Shown: positions 1 to 6,451, counted from the stretch's first letter. The stretch: 10,058 nt of DNA from Pseudomonadota bacterium (GCA_023430145.1 JAEZCD010000333.1:1-10058), one strand, 5' to 3'. Numbers and translations are program-made. The notes: generated from the letters alone by a model not told the origin.

Positions 1-40
1 GGGGCCCCCCCCCGGCCCCCGCCGCCCCCCGCGCGGGGAG
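1..40. repeat. C/G homopolymer-rich low-complexity edge
   Basis: The first 40 bases are almost only C and G, in runs of four to nine, with no A or T until about base 39. The composition is more extreme than anywhere else in the window. It may be genuine spacer downstream of the peptidase gene, or a sequencing or contig-end artefact. No coding frame or known repeat family is recognised. Confidence 0.5.
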
Positions 41-52
41 AGGGGAAGAGCA

Positions 53-70
53 GGAGCGCTGCAGCGCTCC
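53..70 (-). terminator. Perfect 18-base palindrome, possible terminator of the peptidase gene
   Basis: GGAGCGCTGCAGCGCTCC reads identically on both strands and starts 3 bases beyond the peptidase stop codon. As minus-strand RNA it can fold into a 7-bp GC-rich stem with a TGCA loop. It is followed by a pyrimidine-rich tract (TGCTCTTCCCCTCTCCCC) in place of a clean U run. Position and shape suit an intrinsic terminator, but the tail is weak. A dyad binding site is the alternative. Confidence 0.45.
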
Positions 71-72
71 GC

Positions 73-1635
73 TCAGCGCACCAGGCGATTGCCGCGGTAC
101 TTCAGCTCGAGCTTGGAAGCGGCGAGCTCGTCCGGCCCGCGGTCCGGCGCGAAGCGGCGCTTGGCCATGACGTAGGTGGCGTAGGCCGCGCCGCGGGCGA
201 GCTGAAGAAAGCCCTCGTTGTTGATGTTCCGCATCGTGTCGCAGGCCTGGTGGTAGCAGACGTCGTAGGCGACGCCCGCCTCGCCGCCATAGATCTTCGC
301 CTGCTTCTTGGTCTTGATCTCCTCGGCACCGGAGAAGAGGCCGCCGGCCGGGATGCCGGCCTCGATGAACGGCCCGTAGTCGGAGCGGCCGTCGAACGCC
401 GTCGGCTCCGTCTTCAGCCCCTTCCGGTCGAAGTAGCGGACGAAGACGTTCTCGATCTCGCCGGAGCCCTTCGGCCCCTTGGGGCCCACGTCGCCGTCGC
501 CGTCATAGACGAAGCGGACATAGTTGGGCGAGGCCAGCATGTCGAAGTTGAGGTTGAGAGCGATCTTGGCGCGCGCCTTCTTGCGGAGCGAGTTCACATA
601 GTAGGTCGAGCCGAAGAGCCCGTCCTCCTCCGCGCCCCAGAAGGCGAAGCGCACCTGGTTGCGCGTCTCCTCCGTCTTGTACCGCGCGAGGTTCTCGGCG
701 ATCTGCAGGATGGCGGCGACGCCGGAGCCGTTGTCGTTGATGCCCGGCCCCTGCGGGACCGAGTCGAGATGGGCGCCGACGACGATCGCGTGGTCGGGAT
801 CGCCGGTCCTCGTCGTGCCGATGACGTTGACGGTCTCGGTCTCGGTGGTCGTGGCGTCGACCACGATGCGGACCGTCACGGCGCCGGACTGCGTCAGCTG
901 ATAGAGCTCCTCGCCGACCGGAAAGCTCGTCGACAGCACCGGGACCGCGACCGGACCGCCGAGCGTTCCGTAGTACATCCCCACACGCGAGGGGTCGCTC
1001 GGATTGCCCTCGTTGAAGATGATCACGCCGACCGCACCTGCGGCGATCGCATTGGCGGCCTTCACCGCGAAGTCGCAGGCGCCGCGCTGCACGAGCGCGA
1101 TGTTGCCCGCCGTCTGCGGCGGGAAGTCGTTCGCCGCGCAGCCGCTCGCCGAGCTCGGCTGCTCGGTCGGCGGAATGACGATGCCGGCCGCCGGCACGAG
1201 CGTGCCGGTGACGTCGCCGGCACCTGAATAGGTCATGCTGGCAAAATCCTCGTCCGGCTCATAGGTCTCGCTCGTCGGCGACAGCCGGTCGAGCACCGGC
1301 GGCGTCTTCTCCTCGTAGAGCAGGTAGGCGAACGGCTGCACCTCGACGTCGTAGCCGGCCTTCCTCAGCTCGCGGGCGACGTATCGCGCCGACTGCCTGT
1401 AGCCCTTGGTGCCGGAGGCACGCGTGTCGCCGTTGGCGCGCGCGATGTCCTGCAGGGCGTGCAGGTGCGTGCGCAGATCGGCGATCGTCATCTGCTGCGC
1501 GAACTGCTCGCCAAGGCCGGAGTCGGCGCGGGCGCCGGCCGGCAGCAGGGCCGTGGAGAGCGCCGCCAGAAGAAGCGGGGCGGCGGGGAAGCGGATGTGC
1601 TTGCAAAGAGCTGCGAATGGCCTCGATCGCGGCAT
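73..1635 (-). CDS. Secreted M28 zinc aminopeptidase with PA domain
   Basis: This is a 520-residue exported metallopeptidase that should remove N-terminal residues from peptides in the periplasm or outside the cell. A Sec signal peptide spans residues 1-37, with likely cleavage after ARA. A protease-associated (PA) insert lies at about 140-260 and includes the stretch GNIALVQRGACDF. The M28 catalytic domain covers about 270-490. The di-zinc ligands can be placed: H289 (AHLDS), D301 (NDNGSG), E337, D365 (NFDM) and H462 (CYHQACDT), with E336 as general base. Their spacing closely follows Streptomyces griseus aminopeptidase. The GAGGA at 1641-1645, five bases before the ATG, supports this start. 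The cupin gene lies 193 bases upstream on the same strand, so cotranscription is possible but not shown. The family and catalytic competence are clear; residue preference cannot be read from sequence, and leucyl-type is only the family default. Confidence 0.93.
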   Translation of the reverse strand: MPRSRPFAALCKHIRFPAAPLLLAALSTALLPAGARADSGLGEQFAQQMTIADLRTHLHALQDIARANGDTRASGTKGYRQSARYVARELRKAGYDVEVQPFAYLLYEEKTPPVLDRLSPTSETYEPDEDFASMTYSGAGDVTGTLVPAAGIVIPPTEQPSSASGCAANDFPPQTAGNIALVQRGACDFAVKAANAIAAGAVGVIIFNEGNPSDPSRVGMYYGTLGGPVAVPVLSTSFPVGEELYQLTQSGAVTVRIVVDATTTETETVNVIGTTRTGDPDHAIVVGAHLDSVPQGPGINDNGSGVAAILQIAENLARYKTEETRNQVRFAFWGAEEDGLFGSTYYVNSLRKKARAKIALNLNFDMLASPNYVRFVYDGDGDVGPKGPKGSGEIENVFVRYFDRKGLKTEPTAFDGRSDYGPFIEAGIPAGGLFSGAEEIKTKKQAKIYGGEAGVAYDVCYHQACDTMRNINNEGFLQLARGAAYATYVMAKRRFAPDRGPDELAASKLELKYRGNRLVR

Positions 1636-1756
1636 CTGGGTCCTCTATCGCGGAAGCGGGGGTGCTCACTCCTTTACGCAACAGAACGCCAGTCCGGAGC
1701 GACGGCTTTCGCCGCGCCCGCCGCCCGCGACGACGCGAATCGCCCGGGGAGGCAAT

Positions 1757-1775
1757 TCCCATCCTAGGCATGGGA
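1757..1775. repeat. Small inverted repeat in the cupin-peptidase spacer
   Basis: TCCCAT and ATGGGA are perfect 6-base arms around a 7-base centre, CCTAGGC, in the 193-base spacer between the cupin stop and the peptidase start. It could be a weak hairpin after the cupin gene or an operator for the peptidase. There is no U tract on the minus strand, so a terminator is not well supported. The rest of the spacer shows no convincing promoter and no gene. Confidence 0.3.
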
Positions 1776-1828
1776 TCGACGGCAAATCTCTTCGACCATC
1801 AGCGGGCTGGACGGCGGCGAGCCGTGCT

Positions 1829-2272
1829 CTACTTGGCGCGCAGCTCGGTGTTCGGCACAGGGCCCTCGGTCTGGTCGATGACCACGAGCTTCACCGGCTC
1901 GGTGCCGGTGTTGGTGCCGTAATGCCAGCGGTCGACCATCTCGACGATGAAGTCGCCTGCCGAATAGACCTTCGCCTCGCCGCTCTCGGCATCGGTGACC
2001 GTCAGCGTTCCGGCGAGCACGTAGGCGTAGCGCGGCGAGGGATGCTTGTGCACCGGCAGGCGGGCGCCGGGCGCGATGTCGTAGGTCGAGACGACGAGCC
2101 GCGCATTCTTCTGCGGCAGGACGATCGGCTGCCCGGCGGCGGTCGTGCTGCCCGAGAAGACCTCGCGCACGACGACCGGCGGCGTCGGCGCGGTGTCGGC
2201 CGGCGCTGTCGAAGCCGCGAGGAGCGGCAGCCACACGAGGGCAGCGCGCAGCACGTGACGGCTCTTCCTCAT
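1829..2272 (-). CDS. Secreted single-domain cupin protein
   Basis: This is a 147-residue protein with a Sec signal peptide (about 1-25, APA before Asp26) and one small beta-barrel cupin domain (about 55-135). Cupin motif 1 is recognisable as GARLPVHKHPSPRYAYVLAG, with H75 and H77 as metal ligands. The usual motif-1 glutamate position holds R81. Motif 2 (GDFIVEMVDRWHYGTN) keeps H117 and N121 but has lost the P-x-G turn. Three-histidine metal binding is therefore possible, but the classic four-ligand site is not intact. Some small cupins of this HPxP-YAYVL type also lack the Glu, so this is probably a subfamily trait and not decay. The start at 2272 is chosen because the signal peptide begins there and a G-rich SD-like run lies about 10 bases upstream; an in-frame extension to 2401 has an Arg-rich, non-protein-like sequence. 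The substrate is unknown; a role in sensing or binding small molecules in the periplasm is only a guess. It diverges from the ATP-grasp gene. Confidence 0.85.
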   Translation of the reverse strand: MRKSRHVLRAALVWLPLLAASTAPADTAPTPPVVVREVFSGSTTAAGQPIVLPQKNARLVVSTYDIAPGARLPVHKHPSPRYAYVLAGTLTVTDAESGEAKVYSAGDFIVEMVDRWHYGTNTGTEPVKLVVIDQTEGPVPNTELRAK

Positions 2273-2335
2273 GCGCGATTCGCCCCCCTGTCCGTCCGGC
2301 CCCGCGGGCACGGCCGGCGAGACTTCGGCCGAGCC

Positions 2336-2381
2336 GCGGCGCCGAGTCAAGCCGTCCGGCGACGCTCTGGCTCGGCGCCGC
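2336..2381. promoter_or_regulatory. 11-base inverted repeat in divergent cupin/ATP-grasp intergenic region
   Basis: GCGGCGCCGAG (2336-2346) and CTCGGCGCCGC (2371-2381) are exact reverse complements separated by 24 bases, inside the 162-base divergent spacer. They could form a leader hairpin in either transcript or be a paired operator site for a shared regulator. In such GC-rich DNA, repeats of this size can also arise by chance. No regulator gene is adjacent, and no clear -35/-10 pair was found here. Confidence 0.35.
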
Positions 2382-2434
2382 CGATCACTGTAGGCTGCCA
2401 CGGTTCATCGGCTCGTCCCTGCGGAAAGCGCATC

Positions 2435-3472
2435 GTGCCACCCCGTCCCAACGCGCGGTTCCTGACGATCCGCCACCCCCCGTTCAATCCGCACTTCTAC
2501 GACGAGCTGCTGACCTGGACGGGCAACAACCTGCCGGAGGTCTTGCCGCGGTTCGACCTGCGGACGCTGCCCTGCCGCGTGCCCGACGACGTCGAGGTCG
2601 TGCTGCATATCCCCTGGCTGCAGGACCCGGTGCAGAACTGGTCGCTCGAGGTCTACGAGCAGGCCAATACGCTCGCGGCCGAGTGCGATGCCCGCAACAT
2701 CCCGATCATCAACCGCGTCGACCGGCTGCTCAACACCACGAAGTTCCTCGGCGCCAGCCTGATCGCCGGTCCCGACCTGCGGACGCCGCGGATGAAGAAG
2801 CTCGCCGAGCCGCGCGACCTCGCCGAGGCCGCGGCCGAGATCGGCCTGCCGCTGCTCGTACGCGAGGACTGGGGGCACGGCGGGACGCTGATCGTCGTAC
2901 GGACCGGTGCCGAGCTGAGGCGGGTGTCGCTCGCCCGCTTCCGCCGGCCGGTGGCGATCGAGTTCGTCGACGTCGCCGGCGAGGACGGCCTCTATCGCAA
3001 GTACCGCTATATCGCCGCCGGCGACGAAGGCGTCAGCCATCACCTGCAGATCTCGGAGGACTGGCAGACCCGAGGCTTCAACCGGCTGAAGGCGGACGCG
3101 GCCCGCGACGAGGAGATCGCCTATACCAACGCGCCGGACCGCAACCACGCCGCCTTCCAGCGCGCCCGGCGGGCGCTCGGACTCGACCTCGTCGCCTTCG
3201 ACTACAGCTACGACCGCGAGGGGCGGACGATCGTCTGGGAGGCCAATGCCTACCCGCACCTGACGTTCTCGCGGAAGAGCTACCTGCACAAGAACGCGCC
3301 GATGCATCGGACGCACTACGCGATCATGCAGCTCTATCTGCAGCGCGCCGGGCTGCCGATCCCGGGCAAGATCCAGGACCGGCTGGCGCGTATCCGCCAG
3401 CAGCCGATCGGCGTGCCGTCGGACGTTACGACCCCGGCAGACCCCGAAAGAAGCACCGCGTCTGCCCCTTGA
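2435..3472 (+). CDS. ATP-grasp (RimK/glutathione synthetase-like) protein of unknown substrate
   Basis: This 345-residue cytoplasmic protein has no signal peptide or membrane segment. The order of elements fits an ATP-grasp carboxylate-amine ligase: an N-terminal alpha/beta region (1-95), a linker with NTTKFLGA (100-107), a nucleotide-binding region with LPLLVREDWGHGG (138-150) in the usual place of the ATP-contacting lysine and glycine-rich loop, and a catalytic end with FDYSYDREG (255-263) and VWEANAYPHLTF (267-278). There D256, E269 and N271 match the Mg-ATP ligands. The first lysine position appears to be Arg143. GTG at 2435 is preferred because GGAAAG lies 6 bases upstream; no ATG lies near, and the long in-frame extension upstream runs through the cupin and peptidase genes on the other strand. 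The 3' end overlaps the convergent Cys-rich gene by 47 bases. No partner such as a precursor peptide, methyltransferase or transporter is adjacent, so the joined molecules cannot be named. The family is fairly sure, the function is not. Confidence 0.8.
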   Translation: MPPRPNARFLTIRHPPFNPHFYDELLTWTGNNLPEVLPRFDLRTLPCRVPDDVEVVLHIPWLQDPVQNWSLEVYEQANTLAAECDARNIPIINRVDRLLNTTKFLGASLIAGPDLRTPRMKKLAEPRDLAEAAAEIGLPLLVREDWGHGGTLIVVRTGAELRRVSLARFRRPVAIEFVDVAGEDGLYRKYRYIAAGDEGVSHHLQISEDWQTRGFNRLKADAARDEEIAYTNAPDRNHAAFQRARRALGLDLVAFDYSYDREGRTIVWEANAYPHLTFSRKSYLHKNAPMHRTHYAIMQLYLQRAGLPIPGKIQDRLARIRQQPIGVPSDVTTPADPERSTASAP

Positions 3473-3764
3473 GGCTGCCGACGAGGTACTGGCAGCGCCA
3501 GTACTGGCCGTCGGCGCTGGGCAGCGCCTTGCTCTCGGGAATGACCTCGCCGGTCTGCACGATCAGATAGCCGCCGGGCTGGATGCGGACCTCTCCGGCC
3601 GGGATCGGCGCGCAGTCCTCCTCGCCGCAGCACCAGGCGAAGTGATGATTGATCCAGTGATCGTGCGCTGCGGCCGGCATCGCCGGCCCGAGCAGGCCCG
3701 CCGCGAGCAGCAGGCCGGTGAGTGCGTTGCGGCCGAAGGCCGGAAGTCTGTCGCGTCGCATCAT
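3426..3764 (-). CDS. Small secreted Cys-rich protein, conserved hypothetical
   Basis: This is a 112-residue protein with a Sec signal peptide (1-33, ending PAAA before His34) and a mature part of about 79 residues. The mature part carries a His-rich start (H34, H36, H40, H41), the cluster CCGEEDCAPIP (C45, C46, C51), then C91 and C104 before a short C-terminus ending PGS. The CC-x(4)-C, DGQYWRC and RCFF arrangement resembles small periplasmic proteins common in Rhizobiales that have no assigned function. The cysteines may form disulfides or, with the histidines, bind metal; that is inference. An AAGG about 8 bases before the first of two adjacent ATG codons fixes the start at 3764; an in-frame extension to 3923 does not look like protein. 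Its last 47 bases overlap the end of the ATP-grasp gene in opposite orientation, and C104 is encoded inside that overlap. Confidence 0.78.
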   Translation of the reverse strand: MMRRDRLPAFGRNALTGLLLAAGLLGPAMPAAAHDHWINHHFAWCCGEEDCAPIPAGEVRIQPGGYLIVQTGEVIPESKALPSADGQYWRCQYLVGSLKGQTRCFFRGLPGS

Positions 3765-4197
3765 GTCGGGCACCTTTCCCTCTCGACAGGCGCACCGTCC
3801 TCTCCTGCAAGCGTGATGCCGACGCGATCGCTCCAGCGACGTCTCCGTGAATTCGGCAAGGACTGAATTCCCGAGGCCACACCCGGGAGGCGCGCTTCCG
3901 GTCGCCCCGAGAACGCGTATCACCCAAGAAGCGCACCGGCTTGCCCGGTCCGACGATCGGCGCGTGCGGCGGGCGAGCCCCTACGCCTGCTCAGGGCAGG
4001 GCTCCGGCAGTCACATATCTCGCTTCGCACGGCCGGCGCGCAGGAGCGCGTCGCGCAGCGCGTGCCCTGCCGCATCGGCGAGCCCTCGATGCGCCGCGAC
4101 GCCGGGCCGTCCGGATGCAGGAATTCACGGGCCGAGCGCGTCGCCGATCACGACCAGATCACGCCGACGCCGCAAACCGGCCGCGGGAGGCGAGAGA
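3765..4197. other. Intergenic stretch without a convincing gene
   Basis: These 433 bases lie between the divergent Cys-rich and cyclase genes. Open frames exist on both strands, but their translations are Arg/Pro/Ala-rich and show no domain. Two TGAATTC copies at 3848-3854 and 3864-3870, 16 bases apart, are AT-richer than the surroundings and could mark a binding or promoter site. A minus-strand frame (about 4010-4170) has a short protein-like patch interrupted by an in-frame TGA, which may be a worn gene remnant or chance. Promoters for both flanking genes should lie here, but none can be pinned down. Confidence 0.4.
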
Positions 4198-4243
4198 ATG
4201 CGCGGCATCGGCCGGCACCCGGCCGATCCGAAATGGTCGGACC

Positions 4244-4249
4244 GGGAGG
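4244..4249 (+). promoter_or_regulatory. Ribosome binding site choosing the cyclase start
   Basis: GGGAGG sits five bases before ATG 4255 and is a near-perfect Shine-Dalgarno sequence. A second GGGAGG at 4185-4190 lies seven bases before an in-frame ATG at 4198, so the same frame has two well-served starts that differ by 19 residues. The downstream one is preferred because cyclase-domain sequence begins soon after it. Confidence 0.6.
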
Positions 4250-4254
4250 TCTGC

Positions 4255-4905
4255 ATGACGTATGTCCCAGTCGAAGCGCCGGCGACCGGCAGCCGGCAGA
4301 CCGAGATCGTCGCGGTGTTCGGCGACCTGCGCAACTTCACCGCCTTCGCGGCGAAGGCCGAGCCGAACGAGGTCATCGAGCTGCTCGGCGCCTACTATTC
4401 GGCGGTCGGCGCCATCGTCGACGAATTTCGGGCCACCCTGACGAGCCTGTCCGGCGACGGGCTGATGATCCTCGTCAACGCGCCCGAGCCATGCCGCCGT
4501 CCGGCGCTGCGGGCCGTCCGCATGGCGATGGCGATGCAAGCGGCGATGCAGACGCTGGCGCTCGGCTGGCGGGCGCGGCATTGGGCGATCGGCTACGGCA
4601 TCGGCCTCGCCAAGGGGCCGGCGACGGTCGGCCGCTTCGGCTGCGAGCGCCGCCTCGACTACACCGCGATCGGCACCGTGGTGAACCTCGCCTCGCGGCT
4701 CTGCTCGGCGGCCGCCGACGGCGAGATCCTGGTCGACGCGGTCGCCGCCGCCGAGCTCGGCGGACGCATCCCGCTCGACGACCTCGGCCCGCGGGCACTG
4801 AAGGGGTTCGACGAGGAGATCCGGGTGTTTGCGATCGCGGCGCGGGAGGCCGTCGCCCCGACCGCGACGCGGCCGCGGAGCGCGGGCGAGAGGCGGCTCG
4901 CTTAA
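4255..4905 (+). CDS. Stand-alone class III adenylate/guanylate cyclase domain protein
   Basis: This 216-residue protein would convert ATP (or GTP) to a cyclic nucleotide and pyrophosphate. It is almost only the catalytic homology domain (about 16-195). Metal-binding aspartates are D24 in VFGDLRNFTAF and D68 in SLSGDGLMI. The transition-state pair N144 and R148 lies in GTVVNLASRLC. D135 in LDYTAIG sits in the base-selecting region. The base-recognising lysine, usually three residues before the GD of the second metal motif, is S64 here, so nucleotide choice is uncertain. Relatives with this DYTAIGTVVN-type sequence often have sensory or coiled-coil N-terminal parts; none is encoded here. No membrane segment is seen, and regulation is probably through partner proteins or dimerisation. 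An alternative start at 4198 (MRGIGRHP) also has a good SD. It converges on the sulfatase gene with 37 bases between stops. Catalytic activity is likely, since class III enzymes work as dimers, but unproven. Confidence 0.87.
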   Translation: MTYVPVEAPATGSRQTEIVAVFGDLRNFTAFAAKAEPNEVIELLGAYYSAVGAIVDEFRATLTSLSGDGLMILVNAPEPCRRPALRAVRMAMAMQAAMQTLALGWRARHWAIGYGIGLAKGPATVGRFGCERRLDYTAIGTVVNLASRLCSAAADGEILVDAVAAAELGGRIPLDDLGPRALKGFDEEIRVFAIAAREAVAPTATRPRSAGERRLA

Positions 4906-4942
4906 TCCGCGGGTGGGCGAGGGATCCCGGGGGGCGATCGGC

Positions 4943-6313
4943 TCAGGGGCGCCCGGGCGGCGCCGGGCCGGCGATGGGATCGCCGTCGAACCAGCATCTG
5001 GCCCCGGCGCAGTCGCGAAGCGTTGTCGAGAGCGCATCCAGCGCCGCCACGACGCTGGCGCGTGCGGGCGTGGATGCCCGGTTCCTGAGTTGGTACGGGT
5101 CCTTGGCGAGGTCGTAGAGCTCCCGCTCGCCGTTCGAATGGGCGCAGTAGATCCATCGCCGGGTCCGCACGCAATGGCTCGTGCCCGTCTCGCCCGCGCC
5201 GCCGTTCTGCCAGCCCCAGGCGCCGGAGATCGGCAGCGCCGTCCGCCAGGGCGCACCGGCGAGCAGCGGAAGGAGGGATCTCCCGTCGGCGCGGCGGCCG
5301 CTCACGGCGCCCGCCAGATCGAGAATGGTCGCCGGCAGGTCGACATTGCCGACGAGGGCGTCGATCTGCGCCCCGGCCGGCGCCCCGCAGCCCCACATGA
5401 CGAGCGGGACGCGAATGCTCTCCTCGTAGGCCGCGAGCAGCTTGCCGGTGAAGCGATGCTGCCCGTGCACGAAGCCGTTGTCCGAGGTGAGAAACACGCA
5501 GTTGTATTTGCCGGCGCGATCGATCAGCTCGGCTGCCATCTCGTCGACCGACAGCAGGGTCTCGCAGCGCTTGCGGAAGGTTTTCTCGAGCTTCGCTTCC
5601 TTGATCACGTCGTAGCGCGGCAGCGAGGCGATGAACGTCGGCTTGTCGCGGAGGTTCGTTTCGTTGAAGGACGGCGGGCGCGGCAGGGCGACCGTGCCGC
5701 AGAGCCCTTTGTGGCGAAGCGCGGGCAAGGCGGGCGCATGCGGCGCCGCCGTCGCGATGTAAAGGAAGTAGGGCTTCGGCTTCGCCCGGATGAAGTCGAT
5801 CGCCTCGTCGGCGAATACATCGGTGGAATACTCCCCGATGCGGGGCTCGAGAACGCCGTTCACGTTCATCGTCGGGTCGAAATAGCGGTTCGTCTCGTGA
5901 TTGTCGATCACGGCGAAGTGGTCGAAACCGAGCTTGGCCGGCCCCTCGCCCTGCCCGCTCATCGCCTTCACGCCGATCAGAGCGGTGGTGTAGCCGACCT
6001 CCCGGAGCCACATCGGCAGGGTGCCCTTGCGGACGAAGGTGGCCTGGTGGTCGTTCACATCGCCCTTCTCGCCGACGCCGTGGTTGAGCGCGCGCTGTCC
6101 CGACATGAAGGTCGCCCGGCTCGGCGAGCAGAGCGAGAAGTCGACGAAGGAATTGGTGAACCGCGTTCCCTTCGCCAGCCGGGCGCTCACCTGAGGCATA
6201 TTTGTGAGGTCGTCCGTCTGATCATCGGTCATGATGACGATGATGTTGGGCGGCGCAGCCATAGCCGGCGTGGACAGCAGGAAAACGCTGGTGAGAAGGG
6301 CCGCACGCAGCAT
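4943..6313 (-). CDS. Exported S1-family (formylglycine) sulfatase
   Basis: This 456-residue periplasmic sulfatase hydrolyses a sulfate ester. A Sec signal peptide covers 1-19/20. The mature N-terminus NIIVIMTDDQTDD supplies metal ligands D30 and D31. The signature CSPSRATFMSG (62-72) contains C62, which must be oxidised to formylglycine, and R66. Further active-site parts are H192 in APHAP, D278 and N279 in TSDNGF, H286 and K291 in GQHRFTGK. The usual GKWH element reads IGVKAMSG, with K116 kept but its His not evident. The LCSPSRATFxxGQxxxNHGV context resembles N-acetylglucosamine-6-sulfatase and arylsulfatase types; the substrate cannot be fixed. The ATG at 6313 has GGAG five bases upstream, and the signal peptide starts there; a longer in-frame reading lies antisense to the reductase gene. 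No formylglycine-generating enzyme or anSME is in the window, so maturation must come from elsewhere. The C-terminus has three Cys (381, 390, 435) plus C440, possibly disulfide-bonded. Confidence 0.92.
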   Translation of the reverse strand: MLRAALLTSVFLLSTPAMAAPPNIIVIMTDDQTDDLTNMPQVSARLAKGTRFTNSFVDFSLCSPSRATFMSGQRALNHGVGEKGDVNDHQATFVRKGTLPMWLREVGYTTALIGVKAMSGQGEGPAKLGFDHFAVIDNHETNRYFDPTMNVNGVLEPRIGEYSTDVFADEAIDFIRAKPKPYFLYIATAAPHAPALPALRHKGLCGTVALPRPPSFNETNLRDKPTFIASLPRYDVIKEAKLEKTFRKRCETLLSVDEMAAELIDRAGKYNCVFLTSDNGFVHGQHRFTGKLLAAYEESIRVPLVMWGCGAPAGAQIDALVGNVDLPATILDLAGAVSGRRADGRSLLPLLAGAPWRTALPISGAWGWQNGGAGETGTSHCVRTRRWIYCAHSNGERELYDLAKDPYQLRNRASTPARASVVAALDALSTTLRDCAGARCWFDGDPIAGPAPPGRP

Positions 6314-6343
6314 GGCATCTCCGATCGGACAGGACGTTTCGAG

Positions 6344-6372
6344 TCTATTTGAAGATGCCGGCCCGGCACAAG
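6344..6372 (-). promoter_or_regulatory. Candidate sigma-70-type promoter of the sulfatase gene
   Basis: On the minus strand CTTGTG (6372-6367) and AATAGA (6349-6344) are spaced by 17 bases, resembling an alphaproteobacterial -35/-10 pair. This predicts a start near 6337 and a leader of about 24 bases holding the GGAG ribosome site. It lies in one of the least GC-rich patches of the region. The match to consensus is only partial. Confidence 0.3.
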
Positions 6373-6451
6373 TTTCGCGCGTGCGGCGATGGCAGCGCCG
6401 GCCGCGCCGACCTATCTCGGTCGCACCGATGATTGCCGACGGAGGCGCACG

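Noticed and set aside
1406..2434. Long in-frame extension upstream of the ATP-grasp gene on the plus strand
   Set aside because: It runs antisense through the peptidase and cupin genes, is Arg/Ala/Gly-rich without domain content, and the GTG at 2435 has a proper ribosome site.
2405..3316. 303-codon open frame antisense to the ATP-grasp gene
   Set aside because: It has no recognisable domain and a composition typical of a shadow frame in GC-rich DNA; the plus-strand frame carries conserved catalytic motifs.
3780..3900. Possible EcfG-type promoter (GGAAT near the twin TGAATTC sites)
   Set aside because: The -35 lacks the GGAAC core and no CGTT-like -10 is found at 16-18 bases.
4010..4170. Minus-strand patch with protein-like sequence (DLVVIGDALGP, stop, then GLADAAGHALRDALLRAG)
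   Set aside because: It is interrupted by an in-frame TGA, short, without a start or ribosome site, and continues upstream into sequence antisense to the cyclase; it cannot be distinguished from chance without a database search.
4906..4942. Possible bidirectional terminator between cyclase and sulfatase
   Set aside because: The 37-base gap holds only the short palindrome GGGATCCC and no T tract on either strand.
4829..6352. 507-codon plus-strand open frame across the sulfatase
   Set aside because: It is antisense to a sulfatase with a complete set of catalytic residues; the translation is Arg/Gly/Ala/Val-rich and shows no motif.
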